Part shown: in pieces, positions 9,319 to 18,011 of the stretch
Layout of the letters: each line of letters starts with the position of its first letter
Numbering within the stretch: the stretch's first letter is position 1
Origin: Gammaproteobacteria bacterium HGW-Gammaproteobacteria-11
GTDB taxonomy: Bacteria; Pseudomonadota; Gammaproteobacteria; Pseudomonadales; Pseudomonadaceae
Length of the DNA stretch: 64,000 nucleotides
Assembly (NCBI GenBank): GCA_002840055.1
Contig: PGZJ01000001.1
Span: 62,001 to 126,000 of the forward strand
Direction: 5' to 3'
Made by a program: the position numbers and the translations under genes
Notes under the pieces: model-generated
Database searches by the model: none
The model's input: the letters and a program-made list of their open reading frames with translations, nothing else
What the model was told of the DNA's origin: nothing

Positions 9319-9510
9319 CTCAGGGTCGGTAGATAAGGTTAAGGCTTAAAAATCAGGTCGAAGGGGACAGCCGAGGACTGTTGCGGCCTGTTGTAGAGCT
9401 GGGAGTGAGGACAGACTGATGAGCTAATGTGGTCGGCGCTTGAATGGGCAAGCAACCCTTGCATCTTCAATGAAGCTGGTAGCCAGCGGCACTCAAATTA
9501 CCCCCCATTT

Positions 9511-9720
9511 GCAATATATATTGCAAACCGCCCCCCCCTGATTGCAATAAGAGAGATCAGCAAAAAACGGCATTAAGTGCGCAATTTTTTCACCCCCGAC
9601 TTGCAATATATATTGCCGAGAGGGGGGCTGTTTGCAATATAAACAACTTTCTGTCGAGAGCCCCCTCTACTGCGAGCCCTTTTTGCACACGAAAATCGAG
9701 CCGGTGTTTTCCCTACAAAG
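9511..9720. repeat. Repeat array 1: GCAATATATATTGC units with poly-C/G tracts
   Basis: Two perfect copies of the 14-bp palindrome GCAATATATATTGC lie at 9511-9524 and 9603-9616 (92 bp apart). A half copy at 9633 continues as GCAATATAAACAACTTT. Each is joined to C-runs and GCAATAAGAGA. The stretch 9633-9710 is repeated at 10839-10915 with few changes. A hairpin AGAGGGGGGCT/AGCCCCCTCT spans 9619-9668. No coding potential is apparent. Confidence 0.85.
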
Positions 9721-9729
9721 GGGGGCTGA

Positions 9730-10560
9730 TTACAAAGCAACGAAAGTCACGAAAAAGAGCCCCCGCTTTACGGTGCAGCAACGCCACACGGAGCCCGATA
9801 TCGGAGCACCCCGCGATGACGCAAAAATCATACGGCATGCCCAAACGCTTCAGAGGTATCCACGACCCATTCAAAAGATGGTTGGGCTAGTCAGTGACAT
9901 GGGCAAGATGCGGTTATCAGGCAATCAACATGGACCGCCAAAGACAGAGAGAACATCAGCAACAAAAGGGCCTCGATCTCATTGATCCGGACTGCTCCCC
10001 AGAAAATCGGGGACCCTAAATCAAAAACCAGCCCCTCAGGCTCAAAACGCTTTTCATACGGACTGAACTCTCATACACCTTCGTAATCTTGGACCACTAC
10101 AACTTCACATGGATGCATCCAGGTTTGAGGCATTGCGGCGTGATACCGCCAGTCCGATCCAGAAGGCGTGAAAAACCGTCATACGCCATGATGGCAAAAA
10201 TCCGGGCGGTCATACGAGAGTAGGAACCCCCCATTCTGCTCCAACAGCCTCGCAGAGCGACTTTTTTGCTTTTTAGATACATTCGGACCTTGAACCTGAT
10301 TTAAGCGCTGTGAAGCGCTTCTGAGCAGAGCAAAAAACTGTGGTTCTCGAGTATCGACTGATCTGCGTGTCACACGCATAGATCGAGAGCCTGCATTTGG
10401 ACATTTCACTCAACCCGGCTCTTCGCCACGCCAATTGCCAGGGCACAGGTTCGAAGGAAAGCTGGCCCCAAGAGTTGGGCATTGCCTGACAAGTCAAATC
10501 AAGATGAGGTTCTGAGCGTTATTGCGCTTGAACTGGCATACAGCGAAAAGACAAAAGATT
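9730..10560. other. Gene-free stretch between the repeat arrays
   Basis: I see no convincing gene in either strand; open frames are short and low in protein-like composition. It contains several short TTCATACGGACTG-like words (for example 10053, and again at 11029 and 11131 beyond array 2), and a segment ATTCGGACCTTGA (10280) that recurs at 11308 with related flanks. It therefore looks like a diverged duplicate of the 10.9-11.4 kb region. Confidence 0.5.
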
Positions 10561-10578
10561 CAAATTGACCCCCTGTTA

Positions 10579-10915
10579 GCAATATATATTGCCGAGAGGC
10601 CCCCCTCTGGGCAATAAGAGAGAATCGGTGCAAAACTTGATTGTTTTACAGAGATTTACCCCCCCCCTATTTGCAATATATATTGCCGAGAGCCCCCCCT
10701 CCTGGCAATAAGAGAAAATCGGTGCAAAACATGATTTTTTTTACAGAGATTTACCCCCCCTCTCGGCAATATATATTGCCAGGACCCTCCCCTTCCGGCA
10801 ATAAGATCTGCCCTTATTGCCGAGAGGGGGGCCTCTCGGCAATATAAACAACTTTGTGTCGAGAGCCCCCTCATCCACAAGACCTTTTTACACACGAAAA
10901 TGTGGGCGGGTTTAC
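10579..10915. repeat. Repeat array 2: three ~93-bp GCAATATATATTGC units plus terminal unit
   Basis: The palindrome occurs at 10579-10592, 10673-10686 and 10766-10779 (spacing 94 and 93 bp). Units 1 and 2 are nearly identical: palindrome, CGAGAG, a C-run, GGCAATAAGAGA, AATCGGTGCAAAAC, TTTTACAGAGATTTA, another C-run. Unit 3 is shortened and includes the hairpin GCCGAGAGG-GGGG-CCTCTCGGC near 10819-10841. The array ends, like array 1, in GCAATATAAACAACTTT followed by GTCGAGAGCCCCCTC. Function unknown. Confidence 0.9.
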
Positions 10916-11473
10916 CCCGTCAACGCGGACACCTGAGGCAGCACCAGGCATAGCGGACGCATATCAGGCGAGCAAAGCCATACGGGGCGGTATCTGAGGG
11001 CCACTCAAACTCCCGCATTCATACGGACAGTTCCCAGATACGTGCGATCATGTCGAATACCAATACGAACTGAACCACAAAGACAATCCCTGAGTAATAG
11101 CCAATAAATCTCAGGCAACACCCCCCGGTGTTCACACGGACTGAGATGTCATTCGCCCCGGGAGGTGTCTACGAAACTAGGGGGCGATTCAAGGTTCAGT
11201 TACCCTGATGTGACCGGATCGAATTAAACGACAGCGATCACCTTCAACCATGACACCTCTCAGTCTGCTCAAATGGCCCCCAGGAAAGACTTTCTCACTC
11301 GCAAGGTGCATTCGGACCTTGAGAGCGATTTATGCGTTATACGGCGCTTTCTGACGTTAGTTAGGCATTGAGGATGAATCGTTATCATCCGGAGCTATGC
11401 AAATTGCCATCACTGGCGAGATTCTGTATCTATGTGAGCCTGCATCGAGACACGACACCATCAGGAGAGGCAC
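10916..11473. other. Gene-free stretch between repeat array 2 and the esterase gene
   Basis: No convincing gene is seen. It holds further CATACGG words (10978, 11030), the solo IS3-type end at 11161-11191, and ATTCGGACCTTGA at 11308. The last 80 bp should carry the promoter of the esterase gene, but I cannot name clear -35 and -10 boxes. Confidence 0.5.
11161..11191 (-). mobile_element. Solo IS3-family terminal inverted repeat
   Basis: Read on the minus strand it is TGAATCGCCCCC followed by TAGTTTCGTAGACACCTCC, the typical end of Pseudomonas IS3-family elements. An almost identical end is at 42501-42530 and a diverged one at 13864-13890, all in the same orientation. No transposase or partner end adjoins it, so it is a deletion scar. 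Confidence 0.55.
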
Positions 11474-13285
11474 ATGGACGTTTTTACCCCACGTAGTACT
11501 GTTACCCCTTTGAGGATGCTATCCCTCAGCATCGCGGGGATATTATTGGCGGGTTGCCTAGGCGGAGGTGGCGGTGGCTCCAGCAGCGCTCCGCCCTCGC
11601 CGCCTGAAGTCACAGAACCCAGCGATCCGCTAATCGCGATTACAACACTGGGCGCGTTCAAGGGTTTAAGTGAAAACGGCATGCGCGTTTTCAAAGGCAT
11701 CCGGTATGGTGAGGCGCAGCGCTTTTCTGCGCCGACCCTGGCAACGGCTCATGAGGGGGTGATTGAACTCGACGATTTTGCCGATGCCTGCGCGCAACCG
11801 GACACTACCTTTGGCAATGCCAGCGCAACCGAGAATTGTCTTTTCCTGAACGTGTATGCCCCCGAACAACCTGCGGACTACCCGGTGATGCTCTGGATCC
11901 ACGGAGGCGCTCTGCTCGGCGGTGATGGCGGCGCAGACTGGCAGCCTGACCGTTTGGTGGACCAAGGGGTGGTTGTTGTCACGATCAATTACCGGCTTGG
12001 CAGTTTGGGCTTCCTGCCACACAGTGAGCTTGGTGATAGCAACTTTGGCTTTCAGGACCAACAACTGGCCATGCGCTGGGTGCAGGAGAACATCGCTGCG
12101 TTTGGTGGCGACCCTGATAACGTCACGCTGTTTGGCGAGTCCGCTGGTGGACACAGTGTCATGAGCCACATTGTGTCACCCAGTGCTGCGGGCTTGTTTC
12201 ACCGGGCGATTGTCCAAAGCGGGTCATATAACGGCAACCAGATTCCTCTGAAGCTGTTGGCTCCGGTCACTCCCGAGGACAACGGCGGTCCCGCCTTTGA
12301 TGGCGAAACCCGCATAGGGCAGCCGATTGCGCAGCGTGTTCGTGAAAAAAGCCCCGCATTATGTGGCGAGGCCGTAGCCCTGCTTGATTGTTTGCAGGCG
12401 GTAGATCTGGACACCATTCTGACCGCGCAAACGGAAGTTCTGGCTGAGCGTCAGATTGAAAGCATATTGCCCGCCTTTGATCCCGACAGCACACTGCTGC
12501 CGAGATCAATCAACAACGGCCTGGCGTCAGGTGACTTTAACAAGGTGCCTGTATTGATCGGCAGTAACCTTGATGAAGGCGATCTGTTTATGCTCATTTC
12601 ATCGGCGAGTGGCTGGACATCAGGCGTCCCGGGTACCTATCGCAATGTGATTGCCAATCTGATCAAAGAAAACAGCCAGCTGGATAGCGTCGCCATTGCA
12701 GATGCTTACCTGCAGCGAGCCCGGGATCTGATTGCCGCGGATCCGGTTCGTCAGGCTGATCTATCAACAAGATCTTTCGGCATACAGTTTGTCTATCCCT
12801 ACGCTTATGCCTATTCGCTGATCGTGACCGACTGGCGATTTAACTGCCCCAACAATAGCCAATGGTCGCTGCTGCAGGATGAAGTAGATACCTATGGCTA
12901 TTGGTTCTCGGACCGCGACTCAGTCAATATTTACCGTGCCATTCGCCTGGATGCGGGTGTGGATATTCCTGATGTATTCCCGCTGGGGGCGTCACACGCC
13001 TTTGAACTGCCCTATTTGCTCAACCGACAAGACAGTTTTGACCTGGGCGAACCCAGCGAGGCTCAACAAACACTATCGGAGCAGATGCTTGGCTATTGGG
13101 CGAACTTCGCCAAGTACGGCGATCCGAACAGCACCGATGGCAACACCGAAACGGCTGAGTGGCCCCGCTATAGCGAAGGCGGCAGTATCATGCGGCTGGA
13201 TACACCCAATGCCTCCGCAGTGCCTGTTGCAGACTTCCGGGTGCAACATAACTGCGGTTTCTGGGAAGCGCCTCCGCTGCTTTAA
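11474..13285 (+). CDS. Type B carboxylesterase lipoprotein
   Basis: 603 aa alpha/beta hydrolase of the carboxylesterase/cholinesterase family, which cleaves carboxylic esters. A lipoprotein signal peptide ends in the lipobox LAGC (Cys at about residue 28), followed by a Gly/Ser/Pro linker, so it is likely anchored to the outer membrane or exported. The oxyanion-hole segment WIHGGALLGG and the nucleophile elbow GESAGG (Ser near residue 222) are present, and GASHAFELPY carries the catalytic His. AGGAGAGG stands 5 bp before the ATG. It stands alone, on the opposite strand to the restriction operon. The substrate is unknown. Confidence 0.92.
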   Translation: MDVFTPRSTVTPLRMLSLSIAGILLAGCLGGGGGGSSSAPPSPPEVTEPSDPLIAITTLGAFKGLSENGMRVFKGIRYGEAQRFSAPTLATAHEGVIELDDFADACAQPDTTFGNASATENCLFLNVYAPEQPADYPVMLWIHGGALLGGDGGADWQPDRLVDQGVVVVTINYRLGSLGFLPHSELGDSNFGFQDQQLAMRWVQENIAAFGGDPDNVTLFGESAGGHSVMSHIVSPSAAGLFHRAIVQSGSYNGNQIPLKLLAPVTPEDNGGPAFDGETRIGQPIAQRVREKSPALCGEAVALLDCLQAVDLDTILTAQTEVLAERQIESILPAFDPDSTLLPRSINNGLASGDFNKVPVLIGSNLDEGDLFMLISSASGWTSGVPGTYRNVIANLIKENSQLDSVAIADAYLQRARDLIAADPVRQADLSTRSFGIQFVYPYAYAYSLIVTDWRFNCPNNSQWSLLQDEVDTYGYWFSDRDSVNIYRAIRLDAGVDIPDVFPLGASHAFELPYLLNRQDSFDLGEPSEAQQTLSEQMLGYWANFAKYGDPNSTDGNTETAEWPRYSEGGSIMRLDTPNASAVPVADFRVQHNCGFWEAPPLL

Positions 13286-13662
13286 GTGCTGAGACTGGCG
13301 TTCTGACCTGTGATTGGGGGGGACGGTCTAACTGCTCCACCAATCGCAGGCGCCAGCGAAAAAGGCCTGTTGTACATGAGATTATTCTTTGCGCTTTGAG
13401 GGCTGCCGGTCAACTTTTTTGACAGACTGGCTGATCAAACCCTTGGGAAGCACAGAACCAAGACCAAGTAGCACTGGCATGCCAATGTTGATCCAGCTGT
13501 TTTTCTTGGTCTGACACAGGTATTGCTTCTGCCAGTCTGATTATCTTGGGTGCATTCATGCTCCCAAACGTGCCGGCTTGAGCAATTAGCCCTCTGTAGA
13601 CATGCCCTTTCCTTTCCTGATTTGGTCGCCTTTGATCAGTCGAATGCCGCCTTTCGCCACAA

Positions 13663-13787
13663 TCAACCTCATTCAAACCAGCCAAGCAAGGCCCACTCTC
13701 GATCTGCGCCCTGTTGCATCGGGTTGAAATCGAAACTCGATTTACGGCTTTTGTACACCCGATTACCCATTGCGGTTTGTTCTCCAG
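13663..13787. repeat. 125-bp dispersed repeat, copy 1
   Basis: This stretch recurs with about 90% identity at 14849-14975 in the same orientation. Shared words include ATTCAAACCAGCCAAGCAA, TTGAAATCGAAACTCGATTT and ACGGCTTTTGTACACC. The minus strand reads KPQWVIGCTKAVNRVSIST, a short frame seen in many pseudomonad relics. It is best explained as a mobile-element or duplication remnant. The surrounding 13286-13898 has no other gene I can support. Confidence 0.75.
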
Positions 13788-13863
13788 AACCATGCGCATA
13801 GCACGTTAAGGATTTAAGAGGTGCAACTTTAGAATTCTCATACGTCATCCGCTAAAGAGTTGT

Positions 13864-13890
13864 GAGCTCTACGAAACCCGGGGCGGTTCA
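13864..13890 (-). mobile_element. Solo IS3-family end, diverged copy
   Basis: Read on the minus strand it begins TGAACCGCCCCGGG then TTTCGTAGAGC, a common terminal inverted repeat of pseudomonad IS3 elements. It directly follows the stop side of the membrane-protein gene at 13899. There is no matching opposite end, so it is a remnant. Confidence 0.5.
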
Positions 13891-13898
13891 GTTTCGGA

Positions 13899-14483
13899 TT
13901 AGTAGTTATGCACCCAGATTTTCGCTTCGAAGTCGTACTCATAGTTCGCGAAGGCATCTCCTATGGCTGAGGGGATGACTAAACGAGGCCGTCCGTCTCT
14001 AACCGTATATGAGATCGCTGGCTGGATAAGCGCAGCCCTAATTGCAGGCATGTTAGCGAGGTAAATAGGTCTTAGGACAGTTAGTGCGTCCGGGTACTTC
14101 CGGGTGTCAGTTTTGTACTGCGCGATTGCATCGGCGATAGGCGTAGCCATACCTGGTGTCAGTTTGTCCGTCTGGCTCACGGCGGTGTTTGTAATAATCG
14201 CGACTGCACCCAGCACGACCAGTCGGCGCCACAGAAGACTACTCCATGTTTTGTTCTTGAGCAGCAGAACGCCTAGTCCTGTGGGAACCCCAAAAATGAC
14301 TACGGTAAGCAGAAGGAAACCTGCCGGGAAAGATGCGCCATAAATGACTGCAGGCACAACACAGATCAGAATTGCAACTGCCCACGTGTAGCAAATCTCG
14401 CCACCCCATTTATTTACAGCACGAGCATCTGATCCCTGTTCGAGTTGATCATTGCTACCAACCGAAATTTCTGCATCTGACAT
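13899..14483 (-). CDS. Membrane protein with a pilin-like C-terminal segment, unknown
   Basis: 194 aa. Three predicted membrane helices (about residues 30-50 WAVAILICVVPAVIYGA, 52-75 AGFLLLTVVIFGVPTGLGVLLL, 85-103 RRLVVLGAVAIITNTAV) precede a soluble tail. The tail carries AIAQYKTDTRKYPDALTVL, a motif like that after the helix of type II secretion or type IV pilin-like proteins, and ends in YEYDFEAKIWVHNY. I do not recognise the family. It lies between two IS relics and the two 125-bp repeats, so it was probably brought in with mobile DNA. Confidence 0.7.
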   Translation of the reverse strand: MSDAEISVGSNDQLEQGSDARAVNKWGGEICYTWAVAILICVVPAVIYGASFPAGFLLLTVVIFGVPTGLGVLLLKNKTWSSLLWRRLVVLGAVAIITNTAVSQTDKLTPGMATPIADAIAQYKTDTRKYPDALTVLRPIYLANMPAIRAALIQPAISYTVRDGRPRLVIPSAIGDAFANYEYDFEAKIWVHNY

Positions 14484-14602
14484 TGTTTTAAGCTCAATTC
14501 AAAGTTTTTAACCGTCCCCGCAACTGGGGGTATGCCCCCCAGCTTCTGGCCGATTACTGTGGACACTCTTCAAAAGAGTCACAATGTGCCAAAGGAGTGT
14601 TG

Positions 14603-14827
14603 ATGTCAAAACGCAGAAAATAAAGCCCTGAATTCAAGCGCGAACTGGCACGGGTAAAAAGGGAACGCGATTTATTGATGCTATACGGCAACCACCCACT
14701 CTGGCAGGACACCCTTCGGGAGTTCACCAGTGTTTTATCGCAATTGTCGGATTACCTGAGCGCGCTAACCGAGCAAAAGCGCCAATCAAGCCTGGCGCTC
14801 GAACAAAAGGCCGTCTGGCTGAGCTAA
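14603..14827 (+). pseudogene. IS3-family transposase orfA relic
   Basis: The start reads MSKRRK, a stop codon, then SPEFKRELARVKRERDLL. These are the N-terminus and the ELxRVKRERDxL motif of IS3-family OrfA (helix-turn-helix subunit), joined after an internal deletion. The rest (LYGNHPLWQDTLREF and so on) is unrelated. The in-frame TAA and the deletion show it is dead. The upstream TGTGGACACTCTT words near 14560 may be part of the element's end. Confidence 0.65.
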
Positions 14828-14848
14828 CACAATCGCCTTCTTCCATTC

Positions 14849-14975
14849 ACCTCAATCAATCCGATTCAAACCAGCCAAGCAATGTCCACTCTCGATCTGC
14901 GCTCTGCTGTATTGCGTTGAAATCGAAACTCGATTTACGGCTTTTGTACACCCCATTACCCATTGCGGTTTGGTA
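14849..14975. repeat. 125-bp dispersed repeat, copy 2
   Basis: Second copy of the repeat at 13663-13787, same orientation. Together they bracket the membrane-protein gene and the IS relic as long direct repeats. Confidence 0.75.
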
Positions 14976-15077
14976 ACCCTGCTCTCACCGGACATGTCGA
15001 GAAGCTCTGACAATCGCTTTTGCCTCTCTGTGGGTGGGCGCTTCTGACAGGAGATCACAATTCTCTTGCCAAGCATT

Positions 15078-15101
15078 TAGTGACAGCTTATTGTGACACT
15101 A
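15078..15101. promoter_or_regulatory. Possible MerR-regulator operator
   Basis: TAGTG-N14-CACTA with inner TGACA and TGTGACA words forms an imperfect dyad just before the MerR-family gene. MerR proteins bind dyads between -35 and -10. This placement argues for the downstream start codon at 15126 for the regulator. Confidence 0.4.
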
Positions 15102-15125
15102 ATGCTGTTCGTATATGAGAAGCCC

Positions 15126-15557
15126 ATGCCTCCTGACAATACATCTGACGTCAATGTCCACAGCTTTACCCTTGACGATATCTGCACCATTACCAACCTG
15201 CCACGCAGGACAGTGCGCTATTACATTCAGCTGGGTCTGGTTGACCGGCCCCAGGGTGAAACACGGGCGGCACGTTATACGCAAACACACCTTGAACAGT
15301 TGCTGCTGGTAAAACGCTGGGCGCAGGAGGGGTTATCGCTGGAGCGTATACGGGAATTGCAGGAAGCCGAACGGCAACCACAGTTGCCGATCAGTACACG
15401 CAGACCGGGCTCGATCGAGGTGTGGTCTCACCTGCTTCTGGATCAGGGTATTGAACTGAAGGTGGAACCCCAGACCGCCGGGCTGAGCCCTGAACAACTC
15501 CGTGAACTACTCAAGCGCTGCATGGCAGCCTTGGCTGACATCAGAAAGGAAGATTGA
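15126..15557 (+). CDS. MerR-family transcriptional regulator
   Basis: 143 aa from the ATG at 15126, preceded by GAGAAG. A longer frame from 15093 would start within the likely operator. The N-terminal winged helix is clear: FTLDDICTITNLPRRTVRYYIQLGLVDRPQG, then RYTQTHLEQLLLVKRWAQEGLSLERIRELQ. There is no cysteine cluster for metal binding. The ~60 aa C-terminal part ends in a helix (LSPEQLRELLKRCMAALADI). It is 1 bp from the next gene, so it probably regulates the VIT/VWA protein of its own operon. The signal it senses is unknown. Confidence 0.88.
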   Translation: MPPDNTSDVNVHSFTLDDICTITNLPRRTVRYYIQLGLVDRPQGETRAARYTQTHLEQLLLVKRWAQEGLSLERIRELQEAERQPQLPISTRRPGSIEVWSHLLLDQGIELKVEPQTAGLSPEQLRELLKRCMAALADIRKED

Positions 15558-15558
15558 T

Positions 15559-17850
15559 ATGCAATCCACTCTTGAGCAGAGCACTATGCGCACCGCAAGC
15601 GGCCAAACACTGCCGCTGGTCGATATGAGTCTGGACGTTGAGCTGCGCGACACCCTCGCACTGGTTGAGCAAACCCAGGTGTGGCGCAACGCTGAGCCTG
15701 TGAATATCGAAGCCATCTACACCTTCCCGCTGCCGCTTAAAGCCACCTTGCTGGAAGTCAGGGTAGAACTGAACGAGCGCACGATTCAGGCGGAGGTGGT
15801 AGAGCGCCAAAAGGCCGAGCAACAATATGAAGAAGCGCTACTGGATGGCAATACAGCCATGCTTCTGGAGCGTTCTGACAGCGGGCTTTACACCCTTAAC
15901 TTGGGCAACTTGCTGGCTGAGGATTGCGCCAGTGTGCATATTCGCTATGCCCTGCCCTTGCAGTGGGAGGAGCGTCTGCTGCGACTGGCGCTGCCTACTA
16001 CGGTTGCACCCCGCTATGGCAGCTCCTCTGCCGCAGGTCTCAAGGCACATCAGACGCCGAGGTCAGATATCCTTGTGGAGAACCGCTACCGACTTGAGAT
16101 GCGCATTGGCGGCGCGCTTTGCCACGCCGGCATAAGCTCCCCTTCTCATGCTATTCAGGTTTCACAGCATGATCAGGAGACCTTGGTCTGTTTTGCTGAG
16201 GGCAGCGCACCAGCAGACCGCGACCTGGTCATTTGCCTCACCACCCTTGATACCCAGATTGCCAGTGCAAGCCTTGCCAGCGGAAAGGACGTAACCCTGC
16301 TGCACGCGGCATTTCCGATTCCGCTCGGTAAAAATGACGGCCCTCTGGCAATCAAGATCCTGATAGACGGATCCGGCTCCATGGCGGGCGACTCGATGAC
16401 TCTCGCCCGTCGAGCCGCCCATCATGCATTGGCTGCTTTAAAACAGGGTGACAGCTACGCCATATCAGCATTTGGTAGTGTCGTAGTTCACGCCAAGTCC
16501 AACCCCCAACGTATGCTGCTTTTGAATGATCGAGGAGTTGAACCGCAAGCATCGCTTTTTGCGCGGCAGGTCGACGCGAATCTAGGGGGTACTGAGATGC
16601 TCGACGCCCTTGAAGCTATGTTTGCCCTGGAAGGGACGGATGAGTCTCGCAGGCCTGCGGATTTGCTGCTTATCACCGATGGGGAAACCTGGGCGCGTGA
16701 TGACATTGTGCGGCTCTGTCGCGACAGCAAACACCGGGTCTTTGTGATCGGCTGCGGTGCCTGTCCAGCTGAATCGGTTGTTCGGGATATTGCCGAAGCG
16801 ACCGGAGGCGCTGCGGTCTTTGCCAGCCCCGGGGAAGACGTCAAGGCCATCGTTGAACGCCATATGCAACGCATGCGCCAGCCACGCGTTACCAGTGCCT
16901 CGTTGAACCTTCAAGACAGTCTATGGCAGTCACCATCCAAGTTGGCTCGTTGCGCCTTTGTTGGCACGACCTTGCATGTATTCTCTGCGTTGCGCACGCC
17001 CCTTTCTGATCGAGTGGAGCTGCTGCTGACCTTCGATGACGGTCGTCAGCAGGCTATCAGAGCAACCGTCCAGCGGACACCTGAAGCCATGGCAGCTGAT
17101 GTTGTCCGTGTTGGATTTGATGCCTATCTGCGGGAACAATTGCTGGAGTTAAAGCCTGCACACAACAAGGAAATGACTGCATTGGCTGTGCAACATCAAT
17201 TGATCTCGCCTTTCACACATTATCTGATGGTTGAACAACGCGGGCATAACGCAGCCAGTGCAGACCCGGCGTTACGCCAGGTGCCGGGCATGTTGGCGGC
17301 AGGATGGGGTGGTAGCGGACAGGCGCAGCAATATCTCGACCTGCCGACGTTCATGCGCAGGGGTTCAGATAGCACGGATATGTGTATGAAGCTTTCAATT
17401 ACCGACTATTCGTTAATCCGCAATGACCATTCTATTTTGAGCGGCACCGGCAGAACGAATACTCCCATTGAGTTGATTGAAGCACTGAATGAATCTGTCA
17501 GTCTGTTCGGACTGCTTGGCAAGCCACCCTACTCAGTATCAAAGCTGGTTGAGCTGACCAGGGCCGACGGTGGCAGTATCCCCTCAGAAATAATTGATGA
17601 CCTTGAAAGCCTTATTGATAACGGATGGCCAGAGGACCAGGTAGTGTCAGCCTTTCTGCATGCCTTACTGGATCACCACGAACTGAGCGCCAGCTTCTAC
17701 CGCAGCTGTCGCCGCGCCATCCTGCGGGCGGCTCGTGACCTGCCTCCCACCCTGACAGAGGCTATGCAACGCGCCCTCGCTGACACTGAAACCTTCGAGT
17801 GGGGGTGGTCTACAAACAGCCAGTGGCCTGAGGCACATGATCGGGCTTAA
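15559..17850 (+). CDS. VIT and von Willebrand A domain protein
   Basis: 763 aa. An N-terminal VIT domain (MSLDVELRDTLALVEQTQVWRN, IYTFPLPLKATLLEVRVEL, about residues 15-130) is followed by a VWA domain near 260-440. Its metal site is intact: DGSGS, the GGTEM threonine loop and LLITDGE. The C-terminal ~200 aa is helical and unassigned. No signal peptide is seen, so it is probably cytoplasmic, like bacterial relatives of inter-alpha-trypsin inhibitor and PARP4 domains. AGGAAG stands before the ATG at 15559; an upstream ATG at 15502 would overlap the MerR gene by 56 bp. It forms a two-gene operon with the MerR regulator. Role unknown, presumably metal-dependent protein binding. Confidence 0.9.
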   Translation: MQSTLEQSTMRTASGQTLPLVDMSLDVELRDTLALVEQTQVWRNAEPVNIEAIYTFPLPLKATLLEVRVELNERTIQAEVVERQKAEQQYEEALLDGNTAMLLERSDSGLYTLNLGNLLAEDCASVHIRYALPLQWEERLLRLALPTTVAPRYGSSSAAGLKAHQTPRSDILVENRYRLEMRIGGALCHAGISSPSHAIQVSQHDQETLVCFAEGSAPADRDLVICLTTLDTQIASASLASGKDVTLLHAAFPIPLGKNDGPLAIKILIDGSGSMAGDSMTLARRAAHHALAALKQGDSYAISAFGSVVVHAKSNPQRMLLLNDRGVEPQASLFARQVDANLGGTEMLDALEAMFALEGTDESRRPADLLLITDGETWARDDIVRLCRDSKHRVFVIGCGACPAESVVRDIAEATGGAAVFASPGEDVKAIVERHMQRMRQPRVTSASLNLQDSLWQSPSKLARCAFVGTTLHVFSALRTPLSDRVELLLTFDDGRQQAIRATVQRTPEAMAADVVRVGFDAYLREQLLELKPAHNKEMTALAVQHQLISPFTHYLMVEQRGHNAASADPALRQVPGMLAAGWGGSGQAQQYLDLPTFMRRGSDSTDMCMKLSITDYSLIRNDHSILSGTGRTNTPIELIEALNESVSLFGLLGKPPYSVSKLVELTRADGGSIPSEIIDDLESLIDNGWPEDQVVSAFLHALLDHHELSASFYRSCRRAILRAARDLPPTLTEAMQRALADTETFEWGWSTNSQWPEAHDRA

Positions 17851-18011
17851 CACACTCATGACATCAAGCCATCAGCAAACGGGGCAATATCGATCGGCTA
17901 CATAGTGGTCTGCGAAAGCTCAGGCGTTTCATTCAAGACATTTTGAAAGACCTGAGCCACAGGGTAATTCTCCCATTTTTGGCGGGGCCTCCATTGAATA
18001 CTTTTTAAACA

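Noticed and set aside
9511-9524. NrdR box reading of GCAATATATATTGC
   Set aside because: It resembles NrdR palindromes, but five copies in a gene-free tract with no nrd gene nearby do not fit such a role.
9632-9985. 117-codon plus-strand frame starting in repeat array 1
   Set aside because: It starts inside the repeat, has no ribosome-binding site and reads like translated non-coding DNA; the equivalent part of array 2 is not open.
10656-10895. 79-codon minus-strand frame across array 2
   Set aside because: It is the repeat itself in translation (ARRGGS-type words), not a gene.
10579-10915. CRISPR array
   Set aside because: Units are near-identical over their full ~93 bp with no unique equal-length spacers, and no cas gene is in the window.
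13410-13799. 129-codon minus-strand frame
   Set aside because: Its N-terminal part is the 125-bp repeat and the rest has no domain; best seen as relic DNA.
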